Part shown: positions 45,419-54,338 of the stretch, piece after piece | Numbering within the stretch: position 1 is the first letter of the stretch | Layout of the letters: each line of letters opens with the position of its first letter | Source: Winslowiella toletana | GTDB taxonomy: Bacteria; Pseudomonadota; Gammaproteobacteria; Enterobacterales; Enterobacteriaceae | Reading direction: 5' to 3' | Length of the DNA: 64,000 bases | NCBI RefSeq assembly: GCF_017875465.1 | Contig: NZ_JAGGMQ010000001.1 | Location: forward strand, 3,162,001-3,226,000 | The notes under the pieces: model-generated | Seen by the model: only the letters and a program-made list of their open reading frames with translations | The model's database searches: none | What the model was told of the DNA's origin: nothing | Position numbers and translations under genes: made by a program

Positions 45419-47304
45419 GGCGCGCTTCTTGCTGCGCTGTCATGGGCCGGGTTGGGTGGCGGCAGTTCGCCGCGCTGATCCGGGAAGTGCGCCGGTGGTG
45501 CCAGCGGTGGCGCGACAGATGCTTCTCTGCCTACCTGGATACGACCCGCTGCGCGCAAACGCATATCCTGATCGCCTGGCAGATCTTCAGTCCCTACGGC
45601 GATCGCATTGATATGGGATCCCGGCAGATCGATGCTGCGGGCAATACGCGGCGTGATCAGCAGCACCACTTCGGTGCGCTTCTTCTCTTTATCCGAGGTT
45701 CTGAACAGCGACCCGATCAATGGCACATCGCTGAGTCCGGGCACGCCACTTTTCTCATCTTTCTGGTTCATGCTGATCAATCCAGCCAGCATCTGGGTTT
45801 CGCCATCGAGGCTGCTGAGAATGGTTTTCGCCATCCGGTTGTTGGTGCTGTAGTATTTCAGGCCATCCTTACTCTCCTGCGCCAGGCCCAGGCTGCTGAG
45901 GCTGAACTCAACATCCATACTGATCTCGCCGTCGAGACTGATCTCTGGCGTCACCTGCAGCTTCAGGCCAACGTCCTGGTACTCCACTTTCTGGTTGGTT
46001 ACGCCATCATTAGTGGTATTGGTTAATACCGGCAGTTTCTCGCCAATTTCGATCAACGCCTGCTTACTGTTTTTCACATGAATACGTGGATTGGCCAGCA
46101 CTCTGGCATTGCTGCGGATCTTACTGATATCGAGTTTAAGTCCGCGATTGCTGCCAAGATTGATAAACATATTGTCGCGACCAAAACCGTTCAGCGGAAT
46201 ATTGCTGGATCCATCGGCGCCGCCATTAAAGCCAATACCGATCTCACCCGGATAACGAATACCCAGTTTGGTGGCGTCACTGCTGCTGATCTCCAGCACT
46301 TCGACTTCCAGCGTGACCTCCGCTTCCGGACGATCCAGCGTCATCAGCAGGCGTTCGATCATCTCGATACTTTCACGTGGACTGCGTACCGTCAGTGAGT
46401 TAGTCCGTTCATCGACATGAATATCTTTAATCTTCATCAGGTTGCGCAGCGCCACGTTGACATCCTTCGCTTTGGCGTAGCCGAGGAAAAAGGTTTTCAC
46501 CATAATGTCACGATAGATTTTCTCTTTGTTCTGGCTGGCCGGATAGATCAGCAAGGTATTGCCATTCAGCACCTTTTTCCGCAGCTGATTGGAGATCAAC
46601 AGCAAATTGATCGCGTCTTCCGCCGTGGTTTTATTGGCAATAATGCTGGTGGTGATATTGCGTGACACATCGTTATCAAAGATAAAGTTCACTCCGGTGA
46701 TCTTCGAAATGGTGTTGAAGATCTCCATCAGATTATGCGAGCGAAAATTGAGTGATACCGGCTTCTGCAGTTCAGCGCTCATCCGCTGCGACGGCTGCGT
46801 GCTGGACGACAACTGGCGCAGCAGATGATCGCGCAGCGCGGTGGCCTGCGGCCAGCCCGGCTCCTCTTCCAGCACTTTCTGGATTTTTTCCAGCGCCGCT
46901 TGCGGGTTGTTTGCCGCCAGTTTGCTGGCCTGCTGATACATCATATCCAGCGAACGCCAGGCATTGATGCGGCGCAGTCCTTGCTGCGCACGCATATTGC
47001 CGGGCTGATACTGCAATGCGGTACGCCACAGGCGTGCCGCGTCCTGATGGTTATTCTGCGCAACGGCGCGATCCGCTTGTTTCAGATACAGATCGACCAG
47101 CTGATTACTCTCCAGCTGTTCGCGGCTTTTCAGCGTCAAATCCTCAGGATTGACCAGACGCTGTTGTCTCAGCTTATCCAGCGAATGGATAAGCTGCTGT
47201 TGTTGATCTTGCGGCAGTTGGTCAGAGGTATGTGACTGCTGGTTAGCACAGCCTGCCAGCAGCAGCACGGTGATTAATACAGACAGCTTTTTTTTCGTAA
47301 ACAT
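45415..47304 (-). CDS. gspD: secretin (GspD/PilQ/MshL-like) lipoprotein
   Basis: The 629-residue protein from ATG 47304 has a lipoprotein signal (LLLAGC, C19), so it should be lipidated and reach the outer membrane without a separate pilotin. A TPR-like helical region (about 70-165) is followed by secretin N domains (about 180-330) and the C-terminal secretin barrel, whose signature includes VPGLSDVPLIGSLFRTSDKE and VVLLITPRI. The tail is Pro/Ala-rich. Secretin lipoproteins with TPR-like N-termini are more typical of Msh/Tad-like systems than of Gsp. A TTG six bases upstream is a less likely start. Confidence 0.9.
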   Translation of the reverse strand: MFTKKKLSVLITVLLLAGCANQQSHTSDQLPQDQQQQLIHSLDKLRQQRLVNPEDLTLKSREQLESNQLVDLYLKQADRAVAQNNHQDAARLWRTALQYQPGNMRAQQGLRRINAWRSLDMMYQQASKLAANNPQAALEKIQKVLEEEPGWPQATALRDHLLRQLSSSTQPSQRMSAELQKPVSLNFRSHNLMEIFNTISKITGVNFIFDNDVSRNITTSIIANKTTAEDAINLLLISNQLRKKVLNGNTLLIYPASQNKEKIYRDIMVKTFFLGYAKAKDVNVALRNLMKIKDIHVDERTNSLTVRSPRESIEMIERLLMTLDRPEAEVTLEVEVLEISSSDATKLGIRYPGEIGIGFNGGADGSSNIPLNGFGRDNMFINLGSNRGLKLDISKIRSNARVLANPRIHVKNSKQALIEIGEKLPVLTNTTNDGVTNQKVEYQDVGLKLQVTPEISLDGEISMDVEFSLSSLGLAQESKDGLKYYSTNNRMAKTILSSLDGETQMLAGLISMNQKDEKSGVPGLSDVPLIGSLFRTSDKEKKRTEVVLLITPRIARSIDLPGSHINAIAVGTEDLPGDQDMRLRAAGRIQVGREASVAPPLAPPAHFPDQRGELPPPNPAHDSAARSAP

Positions 47305-47315
47305 AGTCAATATCG

Positions 47316-47843
47316 TTAGAATTTAGGTTTTGATTGCATATCGTCCAGCGGTAAGCGCCGGTCGGTTTCAAGCGGCAGCCAGCGGAAAACCAGATAGTCA
47401 GGTTCGATCGCTGTTAACTGCCAGTTCTCATTTAATTTTTCGCCACGGCGAATGCTGTCGGCGATCCTGCACTGATTACAGACGATCCAGCTTTGCTTAC
47501 CGTCGCTTAGCACCAGATAGCGCTGGTTATGGCTCCACCAGGCGCCGACCAGCTTGAATGGCAGGCTGGGGGCGCTGGGGGGCGCTGCCGGTTTGGGCGG
47601 CGGCGGTGGCGGCGCGGGTTTCGCTTTCGGTCCCTGAAACGGGAACAGATTGCTGTCGTGATCGTCAGGCGCGCGGGTCGCCGTGGTACGGCTACTGTCG
47701 GGCGGTCCGGCAGCCAGCGGGCTGGCCTGTGGCAGTAACGCCTGCTGCTGCGTGGGCGCATCATCAGGCTCACTGACCAGACTCCACAGCACCAGCGCAG
47801 CGGTTATGCCGATCGCAATCTGCAAGTAACGCGGCAGTTTCAT
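47316..47843 (-). CDS. GspC/PilP-like periplasmic connector
   Basis: The 175-residue protein has a short cytoplasmic tip, one membrane segment (about 7-22), a Pro/Ala-rich linker (about 72-93, with runs of Pro) and a C-terminal globular region (FKLVGAWWSHNQRYLVLSDG, IVCNQCRI). It probably contacts the secretin, as the homology region of GspC or PilP does. No PDZ domain follows. It overlaps the previous gene by 4 bases and sits directly before the secretin gene. The assignment rests on architecture and position, not on strong sequence similarity. Confidence 0.65.
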   Translation of the reverse strand: MKLPRYLQIAIGITAALVLWSLVSEPDDAPTQQQALLPQASPLAAGPPDSSRTTATRAPDDHDSNLFPFQGPKAKPAPPPPPPKPAAPPSAPSLPFKLVGAWWSHNQRYLVLSDGKQSWIVCNQCRIADSIRRGEKLNENWQLTAIEPDYLVFRWLPLETDRRLPLDDMQSKPKF

Positions 47844-48394
47844 TGGCTCTCTCCTGCCAGCGTGACGCGCAGCGACATGGTTAGCTGGGTGGTGGCGGGT
47901 GATGTACGCGCCATGCCTAACGACTCAAATTGCAACGGCAGGCTGGCCGCCATCTCGCGCAATGCGCTTTGCAAATTCATATATTCACCCACCAGCGGAA
48001 TATCGAGCACCAGTTGATCGCGCTGGCCATCGCTGCTGTCTGCCTGCAGCTGGTAACGGCTTTCGTTAACCTGCAAACCATGCTTTTGCAGGATGGCGAA
48101 CAGCGCCTTCACCTGTTCATATTCCGTGACGCTTAGTGCGCTCCCGGCTGCGCTCTGTTCCGGCGCGCTAATCGGCAGCGGCGCCGCCAGCTGCTGCTGG
48201 ATCTCCTGCTGACGCAGGGTATCGGCGATCAACGCCGGGCGCAGCTGAGCACATAAGTAAAACAACAGCACCAGCCACAGCGCGGCAATCAGCAGTGGCA
48301 GCGGGCCAAGCAGTTCATAGCACTGGCTGGCATACCAGCGCAGACGGGGTTGCCACTCATTTAACGAGGGCAGGATGCCTGAGTTAAGGCGCAT
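47840..48394 (-). CDS. PilO/GspM-like inner-membrane assembly protein
   Basis: The 184-residue protein has one membrane segment (about 31-50), a short coiled-coil-like part and a periplasmic alpha/beta region (YEQVKALFAILQKHGLQVNE, LVLDIPLVGEYMNLQSALRE, LTMSLRVTLAG). This layout matches PilO or GspM. It overlaps the PilN-position gene by 11 bases. With its neighbours it would form the inner-membrane platform linking ATPase and secretin. Sequence similarity is too low for a firm name. Confidence 0.65.
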   Translation of the reverse strand: MRLNSGILPSLNEWQPRLRWYASQCYELLGPLPLLIAALWLVLLFYLCAQLRPALIADTLRQQEIQQQLAAPLPISAPEQSAAGSALSVTEYEQVKALFAILQKHGLQVNESRYQLQADSSDGQRDQLVLDIPLVGEYMNLQSALREMAASLPLQFESLGMARTSPATTQLTMSLRVTLAGESQ

Positions 48395-48878
48395 CGGTGT
48401 ACTCCAGATTTAACGTGGCGCGAATCTTCCATGGTCCGGGCATACTGTTTTCCGTTTGATGGCTTTCCAGACTTACCCGGGCTGGCAGCCGTTGTAAGCG
48501 TGAGACAAAGTCCAGCAGCGCATCCAGTGAGTGACTGAGCACCTCAACGCGGATCCGTTGCTCACGCACATCTTTCTGCAGCGACAGCAGGGCAATATCG
48601 TCGTGCAGGGCCAGCGCGATCAGCGCCAGTCCGTTCAGCTGCGTTGACTCCTGCTGTGGCGGCGCTTTATCGAAGGCGCGCTGTCTGGCGCTAATCGCTT
48701 CCGCCGCCTGACGGTGAGCCTGTAGCAGTTGCATCTCCTGAATCACTGCCTGCGTCAGCTGTTGTTGCTGCTGCCGGGTGATAGCGATCGCCAGCAGCGT
48801 CGGCGCAATCAGTACCACCAGCAGGACGAGACTGATCGGCAGCCGCCAGCGCGCGATAAATTGATGACGATTTATCAT
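48384..48878 (-). CDS. PilN/GspL-C-like inner-membrane assembly protein
   Basis: The 164-residue protein has a basic N-terminus, one membrane segment (about 14-34), a Gln-rich coiled coil (about 35-75) and a ferredoxin-like periplasmic part (QLNGLALIALALHDDIALLS, VEVLSHSLDALLDFVSRLQR). This is the PilN type, equivalent to the periplasmic half of GspL. It lies between the PilM-position and PilO-like genes, as in type IV pilus operons. Confidence 0.65.
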   Translation of the reverse strand: MINRHQFIARWRLPISLVLLVVLIAPTLLAIAITRQQQQQLTQAVIQEMQLLQAHRQAAEAISARQRAFDKAPPQQESTQLNGLALIALALHDDIALLSLQKDVREQRIRVEVLSHSLDALLDFVSRLQRLPARVSLESHQTENSMPGPWKIRATLNLEYTDAP

Positions 48879-48880
48879 GG

Positions 48881-49567
48881 CTATACATCTCCCTGCCTGC
48901 GCAGACCCGATGTGCTGTTCAGCACAAAGCGCGGCAGCGTTGGCAGACCGGCGAGGCGGTTAGCGGTATCCAGCTGTTGTCTTAATTCGTTGTGCGGCAG
49001 ATGCAGGCTAAACACGCTGTGCCACTGTTGCTGAAAGCGGCAGGCGAAACTGCTTTGCTGCGGGCCGATGCAGGCGAACAGCGCGTTGTCTGGCAACTGG
49101 CGGCCAAAATCGCTCAGCATATTGCTGAATGGCGTGCGGCAGCCGCGCAGCCGCAGACGCTGATCCTTTGCCACTTGCTGCAGTTCACTCAGCAGCGCCT
49201 GCGGCAGCAGGGCGGCAAAGGCATTCTCGCCATAGCCGCTGTGCAAAAAGCTCACGGCCATCGGCTGCTGCTCATCCTGCTGCTGTGCCAGCAACAGCGC
49301 GGCATACTGACGCAGTTCCGCCGGTCGCATAATGCCATTGCTCCACGGCACCAGCAGGTAGCTGAGGTGGGGGGCGTCGACGACAAACTCCAGCGTGTCG
49401 CGCCAGCGCGGCGCGGCCGGCAGACTGGCGAATAACTGCGCCAGCTGATCGGCCAGCGGCTGCTGCGGCTGCCAGCGGCACTGGTATTGCAGCCGGTTAT
49501 TGAGCCACAGTTGCAGATGCTGCTGTTGCAGGCGGCAACACCAGCGTTTAATGGAGGGAAATAACAC
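48881..49567 (-). CDS. PilM/GspL-N-position protein, unrecognised sequence
   Basis: The 228-residue protein has no membrane segment or signal peptide, so it is probably cytoplasmic. It is Gln/Leu-rich, and the ATPase motifs of the actin-like PilM fold are not obvious. It overlaps the GspE gene by 20 bases and precedes the PilN-like gene, the position of PilM, MshI or the cytoplasmic half of GspL, which bind the secretion ATPase. The start is GTG 49567. The function is inferred from position only. Confidence 0.55.
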   Translation of the reverse strand: MLFPSIKRWCCRLQQQHLQLWLNNRLQYQCRWQPQQPLADQLAQLFASLPAAPRWRDTLEFVVDAPHLSYLLVPWSNGIMRPAELRQYAALLLAQQQDEQQPMAVSFLHSGYGENAFAALLPQALLSELQQVAKDQRLRLRGCRTPFSNMLSDFGRQLPDNALFACIGPQQSSFACRFQQQWHSVFSLHLPHNELRQQLDTANRLAGLPTLPRFVLNSTSGLRRQGDV

Positions 49568-51179
49568 GTTTCACCTCCTGCAGGCTGGTCAGCCCTTTGC
49601 TGGCTGCGTTAATAGCGATCTGCTGCAATGGCATAAAGCCTTCCGCCAGTGCGACTTCACGTAGCTGGCGCAGCGGTGCGCGCGCCAGCAGCGCCTCTTT
49701 CATCGCATCGCTGAAATGCAGTACTTCCGCCAGCGCCAGCCGTCCGTGATAACCGCTGTTCCGGCAATGATCACAGCCCGCCCCCCGGCTCCAGCTGGTT
49801 TCGCTAAGCTGGAGGCGATCAAGCTGCCAGTCGGCAATCTCTTCCGCTGTCGGCTGAGAAGCCTGCTGACACTGCGGGCAGATCTGACGCACCAGGCGCT
49901 GGGCGACGACGCCGTTTAGCGCGGTGATCAGACTGGCTGGCTCGACCTGCATATAGAGAAAACGCTCCAGCACGCTGAATACACTGTTGGCGTGCACCGA
50001 CGAGAGCACGACGTGGCCGGTCAGCGCCGCCTGCACCGCAATCCCGGCGGTCTCACCGTCACGAATTTCCCCCACCAGAATAATATCGGGGTCGTGACGC
50101 AGGATGGCGCGCAGGCCGCGGGCAAAGCTCAATCCTTTCTTATCGTTGACCGGAATTTGCAATACCCCCTCCAGCTGATACTCCACCGGATCTTCAATGG
50201 TGATGATCTTGCTTTCACCACTGTTCAGCTCGCTGAGCGCCGAATAGAGGGTGGTGGATTTACCGCTGCCGGTGGGCCCGGTTACCAGCACCATGCCGTG
50301 TGGGATCTGCGTCAGCTTGCGTATCGCCTGTAACGTCGGCAGATCAAAGCCGAGCGTTTCCAGCCGCAGTTTTTTATCATGGGATTTATCCAGCACGCGC
50401 ATCACCGCATCCTCACCGTGGATGCTGGGCATAATCGAGACGCGGAAATCGACATCGCGCTGCTGAATATGCGCCTTAAAACGACCATCCTGTGGCACGC
50501 GGCGCTCAGAGATATCCATGCAGCCAAGCACCTTCAGACGCGAAATAATCTGCTCGGCATTCTGCCAGCCGTTGCAGCGCGTAATGTTATGCAGCACGCC
50601 ATCAATGCGGTATTTCACCACCAGGCCATCAGGCACGCTCTCCAGATGAATATCGCTGGCGCGGCTTTGCAGGGCGTCGTACAGCGTGGAGTCGACCAGT
50701 CTGATCACCGAGCTCTGCTCCTGATCGATGGTGACCAGTGAGATCTCCAGCGTTGTCTCTTCACCCTGACTGGCGAAATCCTGATGATCGATCTGCTCCA
50801 TAGTGCGCTGCTGACGCGACAGATTATCCAGCTGTTCATTGACCCAGCCTGGACGACAAAGCGCCAGACGCTGAGCATGGCGCTGTGCCCACTGGCGTAG
50901 CGACAGGCTAAAGGGATCCGCCAGCAGCAGCCACGCTTTGCCATCCAGCTGGATCGGTAACAGACGACGCGCCAGCGCCTGCGGCAGGCTGATGCGGCTG
51001 AAGTCCAGTTCCGCCGCCGTAAGCTGTTGTTCCTGCAGCGGCCAGAGACCCAGCTCTGCCGCCAGCGGCTCCAGCTGCTGCGGCTGTCCGGCCAGCAGTT
51101 GCTCCAGCCAGTCGGCACGCTGTTCCTCTGCGAGATTCAGCCATGCAGAGTCTGGCATTTCGTGATGATCATGGGTCAT
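49548..51179 (-). CDS. gspE: secretion/pilus assembly ATPase GspE
   Basis: The 543-residue cytoplasmic hexameric ATPase has N-terminal MshE/GspE N domains (to about 150) and a RecA-like core. Visible motifs are Walker A GPTGSGKST (301-309), Asp box IITIEDPVEYQLEGV, Walker B DIILVGEIRD and His box LSSVHAN. The zinc tetracysteine site is C434, C437, C469, C472 (CPQC, CDHC). The presence of the tetracysteine loop and the one-base overlap with the gspF stop (TGATG) agree with a type II/type IVa assembly motor. Confidence 0.95.
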   Translation of the reverse strand: MTHDHHEMPDSAWLNLAEEQRADWLEQLLAGQPQQLEPLAAELGLWPLQEQQLTAAELDFSRISLPQALARRLLPIQLDGKAWLLLADPFSLSLRQWAQRHAQRLALCRPGWVNEQLDNLSRQQRTMEQIDHQDFASQGEETTLEISLVTIDQEQSSVIRLVDSTLYDALQSRASDIHLESVPDGLVVKYRIDGVLHNITRCNGWQNAEQIISRLKVLGCMDISERRVPQDGRFKAHIQQRDVDFRVSIMPSIHGEDAVMRVLDKSHDKKLRLETLGFDLPTLQAIRKLTQIPHGMVLVTGPTGSGKSTTLYSALSELNSGESKIITIEDPVEYQLEGVLQIPVNDKKGLSFARGLRAILRHDPDIILVGEIRDGETAGIAVQAALTGHVVLSSVHANSVFSVLERFLYMQVEPASLITALNGVVAQRLVRQICPQCQQASQPTAEEIADWQLDRLQLSETSWSRGAGCDHCRNSGYHGRLALAEVLHFSDAMKEALLARAPLRQLREVALAEGFMPLQQIAINAASKGLTSLQEVKRVISLH

Positions 51180-52348
51180 CAGGCTAATCCTCCCGCCATT
51201 TCAAAAATGGGCATATAAAGCAGAAACACCACCAGGCCAACCAGGCCACCGACCACCAGCATCAGCAGCGGTTCAAACACTTTGCTAAAGGTCTCGATAG
51301 CGCGTTCCAGGCTCTCGTCATAAAAAGCGGCGATGCGCTCGCACATTGCAGGCAGCTCGCCTCCGCGTTCGCCAACCACCAGCAGGCGGCTGGCGACCGG
51401 AGTGGTCAGTCCTTGCGCGCTCAGGCAGTGTGATAGCGCTTTACCCGTCTGCACCTCCGTCAGAATCTGGCGCAGCCGCGGCTGATAAGTGGCCGGTAGC
51501 AGGCCGCCGGTCAGCTGAAGCGCGTCGACGGCGGCCATGCCTCCCTGTAACAGCAGGCCGAGAGTGCGATAGAAGCGCACCAGAATCGTCAGCCGGTACT
51601 GTTGCCTGAGCTGCGGAATGCACAGCAGCTGTCTGAAACCCGCCTGGCGCAACGCTTTATTGCGTAGTGCGGCAACGATCAGGGCGACAGCGCCTGCAGT
51701 CAGCAGCAGCAGCAGCGGGCCATAGCTGTCGGTCAGCCCACCCCACCAGACAATAAAGTGCGCGCTGGCATTCAGGTTTTGCATGCCGTTAAACACCACC
51801 GCAAAACGCGGAATAATAAATCCCAGCAGAAAGAACAGAATCAGGCAGCCGACGCCGATCACCACGCTGGGGTAGAGCAGGGTGCTGCGAATGCGTTTGC
51901 GCAGGGTTTCCATGCGTTTTTCGTAATGCAGGAAACGTCCCAGCGCCACCGGCAGCTGACCAGTCTGTTCCGAAGAGGCCACGGTGCTGACCAGCAGCGG
52001 CGGAAACAGCGCGGGTTGGGTGGCGAGCGCCTGCGACAACTGCTGTCCACGATAGAGTTCGCGCAGAATGTCACCCAGTACCCGGCGCTGTTGTGGTTCA
52101 TTGCAGCTCTCATTCAGTGCTTCGATGGCTTCAACAATGACCAGGCCGGCCTCCAGCAGCGCGATCAGCTCCTGAATAAACAGCGTCAGGGGAAATGGCC
52201 GTGCGCGCCGTGCGCTGGTTTTGGCCTTTACCTCTAATACCAGCGCATCGCTGGCGACTTGCGCTTTCGCCTGCTCGACGCTGCTGGCATAAACCTGCTG
52301 CACGCTGCGGACACCGTTGCGCAATAACGTTATCTGATAATTTTTCAT
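51179..52348 (-). CDS. gspF: inner-membrane platform protein GspF
   Basis: The 389-residue protein has two T2SSF cytoplasmic domains (about 55-175 and 255-375) and three membrane helices (about 160-185, 210-230, 360-382). Family blocks include FIQELIALLEAGLVIVEAIE, LVSTVASSEQTGQLPVALGR and VGERGGELPAMCERIAAFYD. It anchors the GspE ATPase at the membrane and is coupled to gspE. Length is close to that of typical GspF (about 400). Confidence 0.95.
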   Translation of the reverse strand: MKNYQITLLRNGVRSVQQVYASSVEQAKAQVASDALVLEVKAKTSARRARPFPLTLFIQELIALLEAGLVIVEAIEALNESCNEPQQRRVLGDILRELYRGQQLSQALATQPALFPPLLVSTVASSEQTGQLPVALGRFLHYEKRMETLRKRIRSTLLYPSVVIGVGCLILFFLLGFIIPRFAVVFNGMQNLNASAHFIVWWGGLTDSYGPLLLLLTAGAVALIVAALRNKALRQAGFRQLLCIPQLRQQYRLTILVRFYRTLGLLLQGGMAAVDALQLTGGLLPATYQPRLRQILTEVQTGKALSHCLSAQGLTTPVASRLLVVGERGGELPAMCERIAAFYDESLERAIETFSKVFEPLLMLVVGGLVGLVVFLLYMPIFEMAGGLA

Positions 52349-52354
52349 GGCTTT

Positions 52355-52810
52355 TTATTGCTCAGCAGTGCGGCTCTCTTTTTTCAGCCGCGCATAGTGG
52401 GGATGTACGCGCTGGATATAACGCTGACGTAAATGCCCCCGATCCGACCCGTTACCGGCGTTATAAGCCCCGACCGCCTCCCAGCTATAGCCATAGCGGC
52501 GCATAAAGCCTGCCAGCACCCAGGCGCCGGTCATCACGCTGAGGCACGGGTCGTCGAGCAGTGCGCTTTCAGAGATCTGAAAGTTGCGCAGTAGCGGCAG
52601 ATGGCGGCTGTTAATTTGCATCAGGCCAATGTCGTAACTGCCGTCACGGTTCTGATTACGCGCTGAGCTTTGCAGGTTGGACTCCACGATGGCGATGGCA
52701 TGCAGCAACTCCGGTTCAATGCCATAGCGCTGGCCAGCCTCTTGCCAGCAGGTCGCTTGTGCCGGTAGCTGCATAGCCCACAGCGACAGAAAACAGAGAA
52801 ATACACGCAC
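52355..52810 (-). CDS. lytic transglycosylase-like protein (IagB/SLT family) in the secretion operon
   Basis: The 151-residue exported protein has a signal peptide (1-19) and an SLT lysozyme-like domain. The catalytic Glu is E43 in AIVESNLQ, followed by DIGLMQINSRH and AVGAYNAGNG. Such enzymes nick peptidoglycan so that large envelope machines can pass. They are common in type III and type IV secretion and in some pilus clusters, but are not part of the canonical Gsp set. It starts at GTG 52810, two bases after the gspG stop. Confidence 0.9.
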   Translation of the reverse strand: MRVFLCFLSLWAMQLPAQATCWQEAGQRYGIEPELLHAIAIVESNLQSSARNQNRDGSYDIGLMQINSRHLPLLRNFQISESALLDDPCLSVMTGAWVLAGFMRRYGYSWEAVGAYNAGNGSDRGHLRQRYIQRVHPHYARLKKESRTAEQ

Positions 52811-52812
52811 GA

Positions 52813-53235
52813 TCAGAATCCGTAGCTCACCGCCTGGTCGCCATTACCGGCCGCCAGCAGCTCAACTTCATACACCACATTTTTTTTACGCGTCGGGTTA
52901 TGCCACTGGAACGGGTTGCCCCAGGGATCGGCAGGCACTTCTTTACTCAGATACGGACCTCGCCAGTTTTTGACGCCATTCGGACGTTCATGCAGCGCTT
53001 TCAGCCCCTGTGCTTCGCTGGGGTAGTGGCCAACATCAAGACGATACTGACCCAGCGCCTCAGACAGGATTTTCATCTGACTGATCGCGGTTTTTTCTTT
53101 CGCCTGATCCACCTGAGAAAACAGGCGTGGACCGACAAAACCAGCCAGCAGCGCAATAATCATTAATACCACCAGCAGTTCGAGCAGCGTAAAGCCCTGC
53201 TGATGACGGTTACGAGGTAATAAGGTTTTTTTCAT
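52813..53235 (-). CDS. gspG: major pseudopilin GspG
   Basis: The 140-residue protein has a 14-residue basic leader and the prepilin site QQG|FTLLELLVVLMI (Glu5 = E19). The globular domain is typical of GspG (LSEALGQYRLDVGHYPSEAQ, LKALHERP, WRGPYL, DPWGNPFQW). It forms the shaft of the endopilus after processing. It is the first gene of the minus-strand operon running to 44103. ATG 53235 follows GTGAGAACATC. The 251-base divergent region up to the peptidase gene is AT-rich, and no operator was recognised in it. Confidence 0.95.
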   Translation of the reverse strand: MKKTLLPRNRHQQGFTLLELLVVLMIIALLAGFVGPRLFSQVDQAKEKTAISQMKILSEALGQYRLDVGHYPSEAQGLKALHERPNGVKNWRGPYLSKEVPADPWGNPFQWHNPTRKKNVVYEVELLAAGNGDQAVSYGF

Positions 53236-53486
53236 GATGTTCTCACGTTTATTTCACAATATTGGTTTAACAACTGATGTAAATATTCTTAAATAACCCC
53301 TGCGCAATAAACAGGCTATTGCTCTATGGTTAATTAAGAATTAATGCCGGATGATTGAGAGTTTTCTTTATTTAGCCGGTGGGGGGATTTATCGCTATAT
53401 GGCGGGTTACTATGCGATGCGCAATATCTGATAACAGTAATGTTTTTACTGATAATGTCCTGAACAAAGATTAAATGAGAGTGTAA

Positions 53487-54236
53487 ATGGAAATGGTATG
53501 GGCTGCATTAGCTGGTGCAGTCATCGGCAGTTTTCTCAATGTGGTGATTTATCGCCTGCCGCTGATGATGGCGGGTGAAACATGTAGGTTAAGTTTTCCC
53601 GCCTCACACTGCCCTTGCTGTGGCTCGCCGGTGCGCTGGCGCCACAATCTGCCGCTGCTTGGCTGGTTGCTGTTGCGGGGGCATTGTGCCGATTGTCATC
53701 AACCAATTAGCTGGCGCTACCCGCTGGTGGAAGGGGGGACGGCACTGTTATTTATGCTGGTGGCCTTTCGTTATGGACTGACCTGGCAAAGTGGATTTAT
53801 TCTCAGCGTGATTTGTCTGCTGATCGCACTGGCGGTTATTGACTGGCGCACCATGCTGCTACCGGATCGCCTGGTATTGCCGTTGTGGGTGCTGGGAGTG
53901 GCGGCGACGCTGCTGGAGATTAATGCGGTCAGCTGGCGCGATGCGTTAATCGCCTCGGCCATCGGTTTTGCCCTGCCGTGGCTACTGGATCGTCTGCATT
54001 ATCTGCTGCGTGGCGGCGCCGGGATGGGGATGGGCGATATGAAGCTGTTTGCCGCACTGGGCGCCTGCTTTGGCGTGGAAACCCTGTGCCATATTATGCT
54101 GTTTGCGCCTCTGCTGGCGTTGTTAAGCGCGGTGCTGCTACGGGTAAAAAAGGGCGAGGCTTTTCCTTTTGGTCCTTATCCGGCAGTAGTAGCGATATTT
54201 TTTCTGATATTTGATCCTCGTTATTATCATTTTTAA
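53487..54236 (+). CDS. gspO: prepilin peptidase / N-methyltransferase (GspO/PilD)
   Basis: The 249-residue inner-membrane aspartyl protease cleaves prepilin leaders and methylates the new N-terminus. The zinc-binding cysteines C42, C45, C67 and C70 (CPCC, CADC) form the N-terminal domain. Catalytic aspartates are D119 (VIDWRT) and D184 (GMGDMKLFA), with the FGPYPA motif near the C-terminus. It is divergent from the gspG operon, whose four pseudopilins are its expected substrates. Confidence 0.95.
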   Translation: MEMVWAALAGAVIGSFLNVVIYRLPLMMAGETCRLSFPASHCPCCGSPVRWRHNLPLLGWLLLRGHCADCHQPISWRYPLVEGGTALLFMLVAFRYGLTWQSGFILSVICLLIALAVIDWRTMLLPDRLVLPLWVLGVAATLLEINAVSWRDALIASAIGFALPWLLDRLHYLLRGGAGMGMGDMKLFAALGACFGVETLCHIMLFAPLLALLSAVLLRVKKGEAFPFGPYPAVVAIFFLIFDPRYYHF

Positions 54237-54338
54237 ATTCTCCCGGGAATATTCTTGCCCTTCGCGGGAAGCTGCCGCTGGTTTTTAACAGGTAAAGAAA
54301 ATACTTTTCTGCGGATAATTATTGATTGTTAATGCGAA

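Noticed and set aside
44103..53235. Operon read as an ordinary MSHA or type IVa pilus
   Set aside because: There is no major pilin of PilA/MshA type and no PilT/retraction ATPase. The first pseudopilin is clearly GspG, and secreted chitin-binding proteins flank the cluster.
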